A stretch of 64,000 nucleotides of DNA from Pedobacter heparinus DSM 2366 (GTDB lineage: Bacteria > Bacteroidota > Bacteroidia > Sphingobacteriales > Sphingobacteriaceae), in NCBI RefSeq assembly GCF_000023825.1, contig NC_013061.1, positions 248,001 to 312,000 of the forward strand. Reading direction: 5' to 3'. The position numbers were made by a program, and so were the translations under genes. Position 1 is the first letter of the stretch. Every line of letters begins with the position of its first letter. The notes below the pieces were generated by a model. It was not told where the DNA came from. It worked only from the letters and a program-made list of their open reading frames with translations, and made no database searches. This document shows positions 63,631 to 64,000 of this stretch, in pieces.

Positions 63631-64000
63631 ATGGAAACTAAAACAGTTAGCAGCAAAATGCATGCGCTGGTGATCTTGTATGACATGCATACAGATTTTT
63701 TTATCAGGGCTTTGGACGGTATTTCTGATGAAGATGCACACAGCCGCTTAAATACAAAAGCCAACCACATTGCCTGGCTTACGGGAAGTTTGGTACAGCA
63801 GCGATATGAAATGGCCAAAGACTTTGGTATTAAGCAGCAGCAAAGTGCGGATGAATTGTTTAAGAACCATAAAGGCATTCAGGATGATGTGACCTATCCT
63901 CCGCTGGAAGTATTCAAAAAAGACTGGAAAAGCATTAGCCCACTTTTGAGGGATGCGCTGGTCGGTGCTACCGAAGAAAAGCTGGCCACTATGGTCGAAA
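63631..64000 (+). CDS. DinB-family protein (3' end outside window)
   Basis: ATG at 63631; 123 codons are visible and the frame is open at the right edge. Helical sequence starting METKTVSSKMHALVILYDMHTDFFIRALDGISDEDAHSRLNTKANHIAWLTGSLVQQRYEMAK shows the four-helix DinB pattern, with a His in NHIAW that corresponds to the first metal-binding histidine. Such proteins may be thiol transferases or metal-dependent enzymes; the function of this one is unknown. Incomplete at its C-terminus, so further His ligands cannot be checked. Confidence 0.75.
   Translation, partial: METKTVSSKMHALVILYDMHTDFFIRALDGISDEDAHSRLNTKANHIAWLTGSLVQQRYEMAKDFGIKQQQSADELFKNHKGIQDDVTYPPLEVFKKDWKSISPLLRDALVGATEEKLATMVE

Noticed and set aside
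1..64000. tRNA, rRNA, insertion sequences or prophage genes
   Set aside because: No transposase, integrase or phage-like protein occurs among the frames, and I did not recognise a cloverleaf or rRNA sequence in the intergenic gaps; a covariance-model scan would be decisive.

Overview
The window is chromosomal DNA from a Bacteroidota bacterium, most likely a member of the Sphingobacteriaceae close to Pedobacter (genus is inference). Reasons: a type IX secretion PorP/SprF protein next to a giant adhesin with a gliding-motility-type C-terminal sorting domain; several TonB-dependent receptors with carboxypeptidase-like N-terminal domains; an ECF sigma / FecR / TonB receptor / DUF4249 lipoprotein locus; LytS/LytTR regulation; start codons without Shine-Dalgarno sequences; and promoters of the Bacteroidota type (TTTG ... 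TAnnTTTG). I see no rRNA, tRNA, CRISPR array, insertion sequence or prophage. Genes are densely packed, many with ATGA overlaps.

Layout. 1-2.3 kb: end of the succinate dehydrogenase operon (sdhA, cut by the window edge, and sdhB), closed by a perfect hairpin terminator. 2.35-5.2 kb: a BlaI repressor and BlaR1-like membrane protease pair with an operator-rich promoter, plus a 57-residue membrane peptide gene that ORF calling by length misses. 5.5-7.3 kb: LytS-type kinase and LytTR regulator. 7.3-13.6 kb: PlsC, a Nudix hydrolase and two tandem TonB-receptor-like barrels. 13.7-16.7 kb: clpS, a fabH-type ketosynthase, and a pair of auxiliary beta-oxidation enzymes (2,4-dienoyl-CoA reductase and enoyl-CoA isomerase). 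16.7-19.4 kb: a large secreted macroglobulin-like protein with an isolated TonB plug domain. 19.5-22.4 kb: dcd, phosphopantetheinyl transferase, lipB and two small membrane proteins.

22.4-29.3 kb holds a seven-gene cluster (RDD protein divergent from SpoIIM-like, polytopic membrane protein, DUF4129, DUF4350, MoxR ATPase, DUF58), which looks like one membrane-associated machine of unknown job. 29.3-31.5 kb: L-serine deaminase and an MgtC-like protein. 31.5-38.5 kb: PorP/SprF and a 1987-residue type IX cargo adhesin. 38.6-45.6 kb: groEL/groES, then an envelope-related run transcribed leftward: miaB, a sigma-54 activator without sensor domain, lptE, a helical/TPR-like protein and secG.

45.8-47.3 kb: a glycosyltransferase and a sugar ketoisomerase that look like the remnant of a surface-sugar locus. 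47.3-52.8 kb: a CHRD-like lipoprotein, ECF sigma factor, FecR anti-sigma factor, TonB receptor and DUF4249 lipoprotein, a self-regulated uptake system. 52.9-56.5 kb: two tandem paralogous AsmA-like envelope proteins. 56.5-64 kb: metabolic genes (ilvE, tryptophan dioxygenase, a phosphoserine phosphatase fused to remnants of SerA, an epimerase, an arginase-fold protein with lost metal ligands, a TlpA-like thiol-disulfide protein) and the start of a DinB-family gene.

The best candidates for something undescribed are the MoxR/DUF58/SpoIIM machine, the two proteins that carry TonB plug domains without a barrel, the arginase-fold pseudoenzyme, the SerB-SerA chimera, the BlaI operator array, and three genes whose promoter element sits so close to ATG that leaderless mRNA is predicted.
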